Below are positions 50,432 to 60,004 of a stretch of 64,000 bases of DNA, in pieces; position 1 is the first letter of the stretch, and every line of letters begins with the position of its first letter. A program made the position numbers and the translations under genes. The notes below the pieces were generated by a model. It saw nothing but the letters and a program-made list of their open reading frames with translations. It did no database searches and had not been told where the DNA came from. The DNA comes from Anaerolineae bacterium. Lineage in GTDB: Bacteria > Chloroflexota > Anaerolineae > Anaerolineales > Anaerolineaceae. The stretch is from positions 1,116,001 through 1,180,000 of the forward strand of contig JABUFD010000001.1 in the NCBI GenBank assembly GCA_013314735.1, written 5' to 3'.

Positions 50432-51523
50432 TCATGCTTCGATGACTTTAATGTTCGTGCTGGTAAACATTTGATTGACTGTAACATCACCTGGATCAAG
50501 AGAAACAACAGGAGATGTCCATCGAAATACCCATTTCGCATCCTCAGGACTGGCATTCACGCATCCATGACTGCGCGGGGTTCCGTAGTCATTGTGCCAG
50601 TACGTGGAGTGGAGTGCTACCCCATCACCAACAAACAGGCAGGTCCATGGTATACCCGGCAGGTCATAACCGCCGGAAACCGTTCCGCCAGCCATGTGGA
50701 TTGAGATGAGTTTTCGCCAAATGTAATGGGAACCGGTTGGCGTACCCCAATCCTCTACTTTTTCACCCCATGCATTGAATTTTGCGCCAGACGATATCCG
50801 GCAAAAATAGACCTCGCGACTGCCTTCGTAACAGGCTAGCGTCTGGTAGTTCAAATCAACGACGACTGTCTTATCTTCCACTTCAGGGTTGATGGGCGAG
50901 ATATCCTCTTCTGTCAATGGACGGAATGCCCGTGCGTCTGCCCAAAAGACATCGCCATACGTCCCATACTTCTCTACAACCCGATATTGGACCGTTCCAT
51001 CATCGAGTGTACGCAAGTCATCGACCCACATCACCTGGCTATAATACAATTTCGGGTACGTAAATTCCTGAAACCACGGCGACCTGGCTGGCGGATTTGC
51101 CAGGAAGATGTCCACATAAGGAACAGTGATTTCAGCCCAAAAACCAGGCCCGATGCTGCTGGATGGCAAAGCACTAACTGGTACGTTTGGTTGGTACCGA
51201 ACAGGCTGTACACTCGGTGCGTAAACATATCCATCTGGTGTTTCGACCCAACGCCGCCCCAATGCCAATCCAGGAGCTTCTCCGATCACCTCACGCAGCC
51301 ATGTGACCACCATATCTTCATACAACACACCTACGGATGCGCTGTTGGCAGAAGGCCGTAGACGGAGGTCTACTTTGCCAACACACACACGGCCCATTCG
51401 TTCTGCATCAGGGAATTCTGCCAACTGGTTTCCCCACAAGGGCATTGGCAAGATGGCGGCTCCTGCAAGCCCAACCATGCTTTTTTGAAGAAATTCGCGT
51501 CGATTCGTCTTTTTACTAGGCAT
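50432..51523 (-). CDS. L,D-transpeptidase with SH3-like domain, Tat-exported
   Basis: 363 residues. Tat signal NRREFLQKS near residue 7-15 with a hydrophobic stretch; SH3b-like domain (~45-105); YkuD domain (~215-345) with catalytic Cys321 in SHGCVN (318-323) and His302-region VALHSTYWHND. It forms 3-3 or lipoprotein-type cross-links in peptidoglycan outside the membrane. The ribosome site is weak. It begins the cluster shared with DUF2085, pgeF, yggS, yggT and DUF167. Confidence 0.92.
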   Translation of the reverse strand: MPSKKTNRREFLQKSMVGLAGAAILPMPLWGNQLAEFPDAERMGRVCVGKVDLRLRPSANSASVGVLYEDMVVTWLREVIGEAPGLALGRRWVETPDGYVYAPSVQPVRYQPNVPVSALPSSSIGPGFWAEITVPYVDIFLANPPARSPWFQEFTYPKLYYSQVMWVDDLRTLDDGTVQYRVVEKYGTYGDVFWADARAFRPLTEEDISPINPEVEDKTVVVDLNYQTLACYEGSREVYFCRISSGAKFNAWGEKVEDWGTPTGSHYIWRKLISIHMAGGTVSGGYDLPGIPWTCLFVGDGVALHSTYWHNDYGTPRSHGCVNASPEDAKWVFRWTSPVVSLDPGDVTVNQMFTSTNIKVIEA

Positions 51524-51612
51524 AACTATTTTCTTTCGCCGTTTTCTTTTCTTTCTACCGGGTTGCCAATATTTGCTCCATGAGAATTGATATATGTACG
51601 ATTGTGGTCTGT

Positions 51613-52566
51613 TTATGAAACATCTACTTTTTGTTTCACCCTCCGAATTGTTTCCTCGAAAAAATCGCCATCAGTAATGGACATCTTTATAGCTCCCGAA
51701 GGACAAACCTCGTAACACCTCCCACAACCAACACACACATCATCCATCATTGCGATAGAATCGACGATTGATATATTATGAGTCATACATATTTCCGGCG
51801 CTGCGCAGGCTCCACAGCCAACACATTCTTCTGCATCGATGAATATATCAAGGCCTGGCATTTTTTCGATCTTGTCCCTGATCGATTTATCCAAATCAGG
51901 AAGCACCTTGTAAAGGCAGCAACATGGGCAGCAACTGCACACCGTCAACAACTTCCCGCCTGGATGTACCCCCATCCATTGGGTATCTATTTTATTTTTG
52001 CCAATTAAGTGTACCAGGCCATGTTCCTGTGCCAGATCAATCCGGGCTTTTGCTTCTTCTTTGGAAGCGAGTTTTCCGAATTTTGGGTTAATTCCCAAAA
52101 CAGCCTCACCCATAAATATACAGCCAATTTCAATCGGAAAGTCCTTACATTGCATCGTATCGCGACACAGGCATTTATCCATCAACCACACATACCCGGC
52201 TTCATCAATAAATTCCTTGATAATAGTCGAAGGAAGGCTAATGCTGGTTCCACTATCTATTGGCTGCCGAATATCAATTTCTACTGCCACTTCAGTCGCA
52301 GTAGAATGGCTTTCATTGGTTACATTGGATTCATGGATTGTACTTGGGGTTGTTTTAAATAACGATTGTTCAACATCACCTGGTATTGGATGGAGAATTT
52401 CGGCAGCCACCTTGTCTTTCGGCAGGTAGAAAATTTGATCGCCAGAAAATAAAAAGAAATCAACCACTGTGCGGATCAGTTTTGACTTTTTTGTCCATCC
52501 GGCTATGCGGAATCGCTCTGGGAAGAAATGTTGGATAATGTTGATAAACCACTCAGGTCGAGACAT
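51613..52566 (-). CDS. 4Fe-4S ferredoxin-like protein with an extra Cys-rich region
   Basis: 317 residues, cytoplasmic. The N-terminal 150 residues are not recognised. The central part has CLCRDTMQC and the dense run CSCCPCCC. At the C terminus are two 4Fe-4S ligand sets: Cys248, 251, 254 with Cys260 (CVGCGACAAPEIC, not the usual CxxxCP), and Cys278, 281, 284, 288 (CVGCGRCYEVCP). It probably transfers electrons; partner unknown. The start ATG at 52566 follows GGAG at seven bases; the frame is open 37 codons further but that part is AT-rich intergenic-like sequence. Confidence 0.8.
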   Translation of the reverse strand: MSRPEWFINIIQHFFPERFRIAGWTKKSKLIRTVVDFFLFSGDQIFYLPKDKVAAEILHPIPGDVEQSLFKTTPSTIHESNVTNESHSTATEVAVEIDIRQPIDSGTSISLPSTIIKEFIDEAGYVWLMDKCLCRDTMQCKDFPIEIGCIFMGEAVLGINPKFGKLASKEEAKARIDLAQEHGLVHLIGKNKIDTQWMGVHPGGKLLTVCSCCPCCCLYKVLPDLDKSIRDKIEKMPGLDIFIDAEECVGCGACAAPEICMTHNISIVDSIAMMDDVCVGCGRCYEVCPSGAIKMSITDGDFFEETIRRVKQKVDVS

Positions 52567-52694
52567 GAAATAACTCCAGCCTAACGGGTGCGATGATGAT
52601 GTGTCTATTGTAACGTAATTATTTATATGAAAATTAATAAATTTCACAGCAAAAATGGAACTGGAAATTGCTAGCAATCGGACAATATTGCGTG

Positions 52695-54701
52695 TTATAG
52701 GTACTGGTTGAACCAGCGTTGCATGCTTTTTAACCGCATCACCCGTCGGTCGGTTCTGCCGTTTCGCGACAAACCGTGGGATTCATCAGGAAAGCGTACC
52801 ATTTCAGTCGGCACATCCAGGTATTTTAACGCGACAAATACCTGCTCACTCTGTTCTATTGGGCAACGAAGGTCATTTTCAGAATGAATAATCATGGTTG
52901 GCGTTTTTGCATTTCCAATATAAGCGATCGGTGAATGTTTCCAGAACACTTCTACATCTTCAAACGGAGTTTTGTTGCCAAAAATTTGTTGAAATACCCA
53001 GTTACCATCCGACGAACCCCACATTGACGTCAGGTTACTGACACACCGTTGTGATACTGCCGCTTTGAAACGGTTGGTATGCCCGATAATCCACACTGTC
53101 ATATAACCACCATAGCTGCCACCAGTTACCCCCATTCGCCTTTGATCGATAAATGGTTTATCTGCAATTAAATTAACCCAAGCCATCAAGTCAGCGTAAT
53201 CGCGGTTTCCCCAATCACCCCAGATTGCTTTACAATGCGCATCACCATAACCGGTTCCTCCGCGGGGGTTGGTGTAATACACCACCAGGTCATTGGCTGC
53301 GAGTGTGTAAAACTCGTGCATGAAGGCATTGCCATATTGCGCAGTTGGGCCACCATGAATCTCAAGAATGGACGCATATTGCTTTTGGGGATCAAATTGC
53401 GGTGGATACAGGACCCAACCCTGAAGGTCATTTCCATCTGGTCCTTTGAACCAGATTTCTTCCGTGTGGCCAAGGTCAAGTTCGGCAAGGAATTCATCAT
53501 TATGATGACTGATCTGATGGGTGCTCCTCGTAGAACAGAATTGGGTGTACACTTCCGGTAAATGGCGCTGATCGCCATAGGTAAAACTCATCACGGCATG
53601 ATCATCAGAAAAGTGGAAGGATCCTGCAATCCCCCCCTCGCCTATCACGTCAAACAAGCTTCTATCTGTTATCTTGACACCCATCACTTTTGAGCTGCCG
53701 TGATAGTCTACCTGGAAATAGATCACCTCGCTATTTGGTGCCCATGTAGGCGGCATTTGTTCGGCACTGCCGGTATCATTCAATGTCGATGAAGCACATG
53801 TATAATCCGTTCCTCGCAACAAATTAACCGGAGGTACACTTCCATCTGCAGGAATCAGCCACAAGTGATTCGTTTCATGCCAGGTGTACTCCCCTTCAAC
53901 GCCAAAATAGGCAATCCATTTCCCGTCTGGCGAAAAGGAAGGAGATTGTTTGAGGCCTATGGGCGTAATGACCTTGCGCAATTCTCGTGAAACAAGATCG
54001 ATCGTGTACAGGTCATCATTCGCTGGGTGGAAGTCAGGACGGTCACTTCGGTTGCTGACAAATATGACACGTTGCCCATCAGGTGACCATGCAGGATCTT
54101 TATCTGCATACAACGCATGCCCGGTGAGTTGCTCGAGTGTACCTGTCTCGGTATCCAACAACCACAAATGCGTAACTTCATGAGATAAAAAACCAATCCC
54201 ATCATATTTGAACCTCACCCGGTCATAGGTTCGCGACACAACCCCCAGTTTTCTCTTTTTTTCATCTGCTTCACGTGCAAGAGTATCATCATCTGTTTTT
54301 ATTGCAACAAGCAATATTTTCGAGCCATCTGGAGACCACAAAAACTTCTCGATGCTACCTGGAAAATCACACATCTGCCTGGCTTCACCGCCAGAAGGTG
54401 AAATCCGAAACAATTGCGCTGGTTTTTCACTGCTCCCCCGGTTTGATAAAAACGCAATTACCCCCCCATCCGGCGACCATTGGGGTGAAGCATCAACATG
54501 GTTGCCTACAGTGAACTGCAGTGGGGCTAACCCATTCACCTCAGCCATCCAGAAATTTGAGAACTTCTTTTCAGATTCCTGATCCACCCACTGAACTGAA
54601 TATACACACTTCTCACCATCCGGCGAGATTCTTGGAGTCATGACAGTTTTAAGTCTGTACAAATCTTCCGGAACCATACGACGAGGGGTATTTTCTGACA
54701 T
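52695..54701 (-). CDS. S9-family peptidase (acylaminoacyl-peptidase/prolyl oligopeptidase type)
   Basis: 668 residues. N-terminal seven-bladed beta-propeller with repeated WSPDG/FSPDG blades (~30-400), then an alpha/beta-hydrolase domain with the triad Ser529 (GGSYGG), Asp610 (SENDLRC) and His642 (DESHG). No signal peptide, so cytoplasmic; it would cleave peptides or acylated N termini. The ATG at 54701 has GGAGG eight bases upstream; an earlier ATG (54716) overlaps that site. It lies 22 bases after nadD and likely belongs to the obg-nadD unit. Confidence 0.92.
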   Translation of the reverse strand: MSENTPRRMVPEDLYRLKTVMTPRISPDGEKCVYSVQWVDQESEKKFSNFWMAEVNGLAPLQFTVGNHVDASPQWSPDGGVIAFLSNRGSSEKPAQLFRISPSGGEARQMCDFPGSIEKFLWSPDGSKILLVAIKTDDDTLAREADEKKRKLGVVSRTYDRVRFKYDGIGFLSHEVTHLWLLDTETGTLEQLTGHALYADKDPAWSPDGQRVIFVSNRSDRPDFHPANDDLYTIDLVSRELRKVITPIGLKQSPSFSPDGKWIAYFGVEGEYTWHETNHLWLIPADGSVPPVNLLRGTDYTCASSTLNDTGSAEQMPPTWAPNSEVIYFQVDYHGSSKVMGVKITDRSLFDVIGEGGIAGSFHFSDDHAVMSFTYGDQRHLPEVYTQFCSTRSTHQISHHNDEFLAELDLGHTEEIWFKGPDGNDLQGWVLYPPQFDPQKQYASILEIHGGPTAQYGNAFMHEFYTLAANDLVVYYTNPRGGTGYGDAHCKAIWGDWGNRDYADLMAWVNLIADKPFIDQRRMGVTGGSYGGYMTVWIIGHTNRFKAAVSQRCVSNLTSMWGSSDGNWVFQQIFGNKTPFEDVEVFWKHSPIAYIGNAKTPTMIIHSENDLRCPIEQSEQVFVALKYLDVPTEMVRFPDESHGLSRNGRTDRRVMRLKSMQRWFNQYL

Positions 54702-54723
54702 GGATGCTACCTCCATTGGAAAT

Positions 54724-55329
54724 TTATGGTCGATATAACTTTTCTGATGTGATGAAATCTGCTATGCTTATGGGCACATCACCCTCAATGGAATCTCCCT
54801 GAGAAACCTTACGCCGGATCTTCCATGATGATACATCCATCTGCCGCATGTTAAGGAAAGTTGTAGCAGAACTGATACCTGGCATCGCTGTTTCCAGGGA
54901 ATCCATATCCAATGCGTCACCAGGTCGACGCGCCACAATCAGCCCGTTTAGCCGTTTGAAGATTAATTCCTGGGCTTGATGCCATTTCACCAGGTTGCCC
55001 AATGAATCACCGCCGAGTATGAAGTAGAGTTGTACCTCGCTTTGATATCGCTGGCGGATCAGCCTTGCGGTGTCAACTGTGTAGTATGGAGCCTCCCGTT
55101 TCATATCGACATCGCACAGAACCATGCCGGATAAACCACTGATAATCATACTCACCATTGCGATTCGCTGCTCAAGCGTGGAATAGGTCACGGTTTTAAG
55201 AGGGCTTTGTGGTGTTATTACCCACAATACCTCGTCCAGTTTCATCCCATCCAAAGCTGTCTTTGCGAGTTCCAAATGGCCGTTATGGGGAGGATCAAAG
55301 GTGCCTCCGAAAAAACCTATCCGGGGCAT
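54724..55329 (-). CDS. nadD: Nicotinate-nucleotide adenylyltransferase
   Basis: 201 residues. GGTFDPPHNGH (8-18) is the nucleotidyltransferase motif; ISSATTFLNMRQ precedes the C-terminal SxxxR-type motif (SSWKIRRKV). It adenylates nicotinate mononucleotide in NAD synthesis. It starts seven bases after obg. A TTG one codon earlier (55332) has better spacing to AGGAG and may be used as well. The longer frame inside obg is rejected. Confidence 0.95.
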   Translation of the reverse strand: MPRIGFFGGTFDPPHNGHLELAKTALDGMKLDEVLWVITPQSPLKTVTYSTLEQRIAMVSMIISGLSGMVLCDVDMKREAPYYTVDTARLIRQRYQSEVQLYFILGGDSLGNLVKWHQAQELIFKRLNGLIVARRPGDALDMDSLETAMPGISSATTFLNMRQMDVSSWKIRRKVSQGDSIEGDVPISIADFITSEKLYRP

Positions 55330-55336
55330 CAAGCGG

Positions 55337-56599
55337 TTACTCCTGCCATTCCAAAGAATATTCACCGATCCGAACAGTATCGCCAGGAAGCACGCCTTCA
55401 TCGCGCAAGGCGGCATCGATACCAAGTACTTCCAGTATCCTCTGAAACCTCCGTACAGATCCAGGCTGATCCCACCAGGTCATCGCCGCAGCACGCTCAA
55501 TCGACTTGCCGGAAACGACGTACTCATGGTCATCGGCAACGCGAATCGAAAACTCTCTCGGGTCTTCCTGTGCATGATACTCAGGCATTAACGCTATCGG
55601 CTCCGGCAACGGTGTCTCCTGCAGCATGTGATAAGCCTTCCATAACATCTCCCTCAAATTTTGGTGAGATGCGGCAGACACAGGCAGAACAGGAAACCCC
55701 AAATTTTCAATTTGAGGTTGTAGTAATTCCCACAATGCCTGAACATCTGGTAAATCCATCTTATTAAAGACTACCAGCTGCGGTTTTTCTCCAAGTTTTG
55801 TATCAAAAAGTGATAATTCGGCATTGATCTGGTTAAAATCCAATAAGGGATCTTCCGCCATCCCGTCCAAAACATGGATCAAAATACGGGTTCGTTGAAT
55901 ATGCCGCAGAAAGGCATCACCCAATCCAACCCCCATGTGCGCTCCCTCGATTAATCCCGGGATATCGGCCAATACAATCGTGTCATCGACAGTTAATTCC
56001 GCAACCCCCAGGTTGGGTTCCAGAGTGGTAAATGGATAGTCAGCGATCTTGGGTTTTGCGTTGGTGACCGCAGCCAGCAGGCTCGACTTTCCCGCATTGG
56101 GAACCCCCACCAACCCCACATCAGCGATCAATTTTAATTCCAATCGAAGATTGCGCTCTTCACCAGGTTCACCCCGCTCGGCAGTGCGCGGTGCCTGGTT
56201 GCGTGAATTGGCAAAATGGGTATTCCCTCGTCCGCCACGCCCACCTTTGCAGATCAACAATGTCTGTCCCTCATCCACAAGATCGCCCAGCACCTCATCC
56301 GTATGTGCATCGTACACAATGGTTCCAGCTGGAACTTTGACGAACAAGTTGTCTGCCGATTTTCCGGTCATTTTTTTCGGACCACCGGATTTTCCGTTAT
56401 CAGCGATGAATTCATGCTGAAATCTGAATGTCGTAAGCGTGTTGATATGCCGATCGACTATCAGGATTACATTCCCTCCCCGACCACCATCACCACCATC
56501 CGGTCCACCTCTTGCGCGGTATTTCTCGCGAAGAAAATGCACAATGCCATCCCCTCCAGTGCCACTTTGGACATAAATTTCAGCTTCATCTACAAACAT
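55337..56599 (-). CDS. obg: GTPase Obg (ribosome assembly factor)
   Basis: 420 residues. N-terminal glycine-rich Obg fold (1-155) with GGDGIVHFLREKY, G domain with G1 GVPNAGKSS (165-173), G3 DIPGLIEGA and G4 NKMD, and C-terminal OCT domain (~345-420). It takes part in 50S subunit maturation and stress response. Upstream it shares a gap with a hairpin terminator; downstream it is followed at seven bases by nadD, a common pairing in bacteria. Confidence 0.97.
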   Translation of the reverse strand: MFVDEAEIYVQSGTGGDGIVHFLREKYRARGGPDGGDGGRGGNVILIVDRHINTLTTFRFQHEFIADNGKSGGPKKMTGKSADNLFVKVPAGTIVYDAHTDEVLGDLVDEGQTLLICKGGRGGRGNTHFANSRNQAPRTAERGEPGEERNLRLELKLIADVGLVGVPNAGKSSLLAAVTNAKPKIADYPFTTLEPNLGVAELTVDDTIVLADIPGLIEGAHMGVGLGDAFLRHIQRTRILIHVLDGMAEDPLLDFNQINAELSLFDTKLGEKPQLVVFNKMDLPDVQALWELLQPQIENLGFPVLPVSAASHQNLREMLWKAYHMLQETPLPEPIALMPEYHAQEDPREFSIRVADDHEYVVSGKSIERAAAMTWWDQPGSVRRFQRILEVLGIDAALRDEGVLPGDTVRIGEYSLEWQE

Positions 56600-56630
56600 T
56601 TTTATCTCTCATTGTTTCATTATATTATCA

Positions 56631-56667
56631 AACTGTCCCAACCCGAATTGCCCGGATTGGGACAGTT
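56631..56667 (-). terminator. Hairpin terminator after the cyclic-DPG synthetase-like gene
   Basis: Fifteen-base-pair stem (AACTGTCCCAAYCCG type arms, one G-U pair) with a seven-base loop, 13 bases after the stop. The tail TTTGATAATATAAT is only partly T-rich, so termination may be incomplete and obg could be read through or started from nearby. Confidence 0.6.
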
Positions 56668-56679
56668 GCTCATGGGCTC

Positions 56680-57999
56680 TTACTTCTTGAACCTGGTTTG
56701 CAACAAATCCACCAGATCGGGTTTGCCAATTTCCTGTAATTCATAGCGAACACGCTGGATTGGTTTATTAACCTTGATCACACGGGTGATGTCAATTGGT
56801 GTGCCTGATACAATCAGGTCGACTTCCGCATTTGCGATGGTTTGTTCAAGATCACGCATTTGCGCATCACCGTACCCCATCGCCGGCAAAATTGGGCCAG
56901 TTCCGGAATATTTTTGATACGTTGCAGCGATCGTTCCCACCGCAAAGGGACGAGGATCAACAATCTCAGCAGCGCCAAACCGACGGGCAGCGACGTATCC
57001 GGCACCATATTTCATTTCGCCATGCGTCAGGGTGGGACCGTCTTCGATCACCATCACACGCTTCCCACGTATGGCAGCAGGGTCATCGACAAATAATGGA
57101 GAAGCTCCCTCAATTATGGTGGCGCCAGGATTCATCCGGTGAAGATTCTCGCGAACTTGAATCACCGCTTCCGGATCAGCTGTATCCACCTTATTGATCA
57201 CAAACGCATCAGCAAGGAGCACATTGGTCATGCCAGGGTAGTACGAAATTTCGTGTCCCGGACGATGCGGGTCAGCCACAACGATCGTGAAGTCTGGTTT
57301 GTAGAATGCAAAATCATTGTTACCGCCGTCCCACAAAACAATATCAACTTCCTGTTCAGCCTGGCGCAGGATGGCTTCGTAATCGACCCCGGCATAAACA
57401 ATGACGCCACGGTCAATGTGAGGTTCATATTCTTCTCGTTCTTCAATGGTACACTCATGCCTGTCGAGGTCTTCATACGTCGCAAACCGTTGTACTCGTT
57501 GTTTCGCCAAATCTCCGTAAGGCATAGGGTGTCGAACGGCTGCGACTGTATACCCCATATCCTGAAGAATGGAAGCCACCCGCCTGGTTGTCTGGCTTTT
57601 CCCACAACCAGTACGTACCGCACACACCGCTACAACCGGTTTACTGGACACCACCTGGGTTTCTTTTGTTCCCAGCATTCGGAAATCAGCGCCTGCCGCA
57701 TTTACAAGGGCTGCTTTTTCCATCACATAAGCAAATGGCAAATCGCTGTATGAGAAAATCACCTGTTCGACGCCATACTTTGCGAGTAGAGGAAGCAATT
57801 CCGATTCGGGGTAAATCGGGATCCCTGCGGGATACAGGCTGCCTGCCAGTTCGGCCGGATACTTGCGTCCCTCAATGTTTGGAATTTGGGTGGCGGTAAA
57901 GGCTACCACTTCATACGCTTCGTTACCTCGAAATACGGTATTGAAGTTGTGGAAGTCCCGGCCAGCGGCTCCCATGATTAAGGTTTTGATACGGTTCAT
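56680..57999 (-). CDS. Cyclic 2,3-diphosphoglycerate synthetase-like P-loop protein
   Basis: 439 residues. Residues 1-115 are Rossmann-like (MGAAGRDFHNFNTVFRG). A P-loop follows at 130-137 (TGCGKSQT), then AAVRHPMPYGDL, an acidic metal-site region (VLWDGGNNDFAFYKPD) and VINKVDTAD (G4-like NKVD). This is the pattern of archaeal cyclic 2,3-diphosphoglycerate synthetase and its bacterial homologues, often annotated only as GTPase. In archaea the product is a thermoprotectant; bacterial roles are not established. It sits 38 bases after argS and before obg, so it is likely co-transcribed with argS. AAGGAG precedes the ATG by ten bases. Confidence 0.82.
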   Translation of the reverse strand: MNRIKTLIMGAAGRDFHNFNTVFRGNEAYEVVAFTATQIPNIEGRKYPAELAGSLYPAGIPIYPESELLPLLAKYGVEQVIFSYSDLPFAYVMEKAALVNAAGADFRMLGTKETQVVSSKPVVAVCAVRTGCGKSQTTRRVASILQDMGYTVAAVRHPMPYGDLAKQRVQRFATYEDLDRHECTIEEREEYEPHIDRGVIVYAGVDYEAILRQAEQEVDIVLWDGGNNDFAFYKPDFTIVVADPHRPGHEISYYPGMTNVLLADAFVINKVDTADPEAVIQVRENLHRMNPGATIIEGASPLFVDDPAAIRGKRVMVIEDGPTLTHGEMKYGAGYVAARRFGAAEIVDPRPFAVGTIAATYQKYSGTGPILPAMGYGDAQMRDLEQTIANAEVDLIVSGTPIDITRVIKVNKPIQRVRYELQEIGKPDLVDLLQTRFKK

Positions 58000-58037
58000 A
58001 ATGTAAGGTCTCCTTATGTGAGAATTGGGTGAATCAA

Positions 58038-59798
58038 TTACATCGCATCTGGTGCTACGATGCCCAGAACTGCAAGGCAGTTACCTAAAGCCTGCCGTGC
58101 AGCTGCGACAATATGCAAACGAAATGCCCTAATTTCACCATCTTCTTTTAAGACGGGACACTGGTTATAGAAATCATTGAATGCCCGTGCAAGGTCATAT
58201 GCCAGTGTGGCAACATGCAGAGGTCTGTATTCTTCAGCCGCTCGCTGAATAACATCCGGGATACGGGTCATCACATCAATCAGTTGGACTTCGGTGGGAT
58301 GCAAATCGCTGGCTGGATGTTCGATTGTGCCCACTGTACCGCCAGCTTTGCGCAGGATACTCCCGGCGCGCACATACGCGTACTGAATATAGGGCGCAGC
58401 CTGGCCATTGAAGTCCATTGCGCGTTCCCAATCAAAAGTAACCACTTTGGTATTGTCTTTGGAGAGCATGGAATATTTGATGGATCCCATGGCAACCGCA
58501 AAGGCAATTTCTTTTTTTGCAGCCTCAGAAAGTTCCGGGTTTTTTTCCGCCACAATCTGGAAAGCACGCTGGGTTGCTTCACGCACCAGATCTTCTAACA
58601 ACACCACCGTGCCTTCTCTGGAAGACATGGTCACGTTTCCTGGCAAATTCACAATTTCATACGCCAGGTGGTGGCATTTTTCAGCATACTCCGGATAGCC
58701 CATCAATTCCAAGGTTTTAAATATCTGCCTGAGGTAGAATGATTGGCGCACATCGATCACATAGATCGATTTTGCCAGGTCATACTCGTTAAATTTCTGA
58801 ATAGCCAGCGGTAAATCTTTGGTCGAATACAATGAGGTTCCGTCTGAACGCAGAACGACCAGAACGCGATAATCATTTTCCAGACCGAGAAGCTCATCCA
58901 GCGGAACGATCACGGAATCCTGGGGGCGTTCATCCCTGGCGATGCCGTCCTGGATCAGCTGATCAACGAGTTCCAATCCTGGTTTTTCGACCTCAGATTC
59001 AAAATAGTAGCGATCAAACTCCACCCCCATCATACGGTAAATCTGATCGAATGCGTCCAGGCTCCATTGTCGGGTTTTTAACCATAATGCTTCAATGTCT
59101 GGGTCCCCATTATGCCACCTTCCAAACAGCTGCCGCACTTCTTTTTCAACATCGGGATCTTCTTCAAAATGACGGGTAGCCTCGGCATAGATATCACCCA
59201 TCCAGCGCACCATATCATGCGCAGGGGTTTCTCCTTGATGGAATTTCAAATAACCCCACAGCCATTTGATCACATGCAAGCCAATATCACCCAGGTAATT
59301 CGCCCTGATCACATCATACCCAGCCCAATCCAAAATATTGCATACAGCTGATCCTAGAATCACATTCCGAAGATGTCCAACATGGAAGGGCTTATGTGTA
59401 TTGGGCTGGGAATATTCGACCATCACCCTTTGAGACTTGCGTGACAGTTTGCCGAAAGCATCTCCTTTTACCTGCACCTCAGTCAGCACCCGGTGTGCAT
59501 ATTCCACCGTCGAGAAGTATAGGTTAAGATACCCCCTGACGGGTTCGCATTTTGTAAACCCTTCAGGAGTACCGAGGCCATTCGCTACCATTTCTGCGAT
59601 CTCTTGGGCCCGTCTGGGAACAACAACTGATTTCCCATTACGAGCCTCTGCTGCAGCGGTGGCAAAAAATGAGGTCGTTATCCCCCATTCACCGGTAAAT
59701 GGAATCTGTGTCCATTTTAATTCACTGACAAAAATGTCCTGCTGAGTTAATATGGATAGAATTTGTTCTTCTAATCTTTTTTGTTCCGCTTCAAACAT
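58038..59798 (-). CDS. argS: Arginine--tRNA ligase
   Basis: 586 residues. N-terminal additional domain (1-110), class I catalytic domain with HVGH at 139-142 (PNTHKPFHVGHLRN), degenerate KMSK region (TMSSREGTVV), and C-terminal DALR anticodon-binding domain. It charges tRNA-Arg. The ATG at 59798 follows AGAGGG at four bases; a TTG 18 bases earlier is rejected. Likely first gene of the argS-cyclic DPG synthetase-like unit. Confidence 0.97.
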   Translation of the reverse strand: MFEAEQKRLEEQILSILTQQDIFVSELKWTQIPFTGEWGITTSFFATAAAEARNGKSVVVPRRAQEIAEMVANGLGTPEGFTKCEPVRGYLNLYFSTVEYAHRVLTEVQVKGDAFGKLSRKSQRVMVEYSQPNTHKPFHVGHLRNVILGSAVCNILDWAGYDVIRANYLGDIGLHVIKWLWGYLKFHQGETPAHDMVRWMGDIYAEATRHFEEDPDVEKEVRQLFGRWHNGDPDIEALWLKTRQWSLDAFDQIYRMMGVEFDRYYFESEVEKPGLELVDQLIQDGIARDERPQDSVIVPLDELLGLENDYRVLVVLRSDGTSLYSTKDLPLAIQKFNEYDLAKSIYVIDVRQSFYLRQIFKTLELMGYPEYAEKCHHLAYEIVNLPGNVTMSSREGTVVLLEDLVREATQRAFQIVAEKNPELSEAAKKEIAFAVAMGSIKYSMLSKDNTKVVTFDWERAMDFNGQAAPYIQYAYVRAGSILRKAGGTVGTIEHPASDLHPTEVQLIDVMTRIPDVIQRAAEEYRPLHVATLAYDLARAFNDFYNQCPVLKEDGEIRAFRLHIVAAARQALGNCLAVLGIVAPDAM

Positions 59799-59879
59799 GG
59801 ATCCCTCTTTGTACAAGGATATAGCTCGCGGTTAAACCACGCCGTTTTAGGTTGTTACACTGCTTCGGACCTCTCACCG

Positions 59880-59888
59880 ATTATAACA
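59880..59888 (-). promoter_or_regulatory. Extended -10 promoter of argS
   Basis: TGT-TATAAT on the minus strand, about 80 bases before the argS ATG. No good -35. The leader (59800-59875) shows no clear hairpin or known riboswitch pattern. Confidence 0.55.
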
Positions 59889-59940
59889 CAGCCAGTTTTC
59901 CAGAAAGGGCTTGCAGCCTCCTACCCCTTGCAATAGTCAC

Positions 59941-59971
59941 AAAAACAGGAGAGCGATGGAAAACGCCCTCC
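59941..59971 (-). terminator. Rho-independent terminator of rpsT
   Basis: Eight-bp stem (GGAGGGCG / CGCTCTCC, one G-U pair) with an eight-base loop, followed on the minus strand by TGTTTTTGTG. It is 33 bases after the rpsT stop. Confidence 0.75.
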
Positions 59972-60004
59972 TGCATAAACAGGTTATCTATTGACAAGCG
60001 AAAA

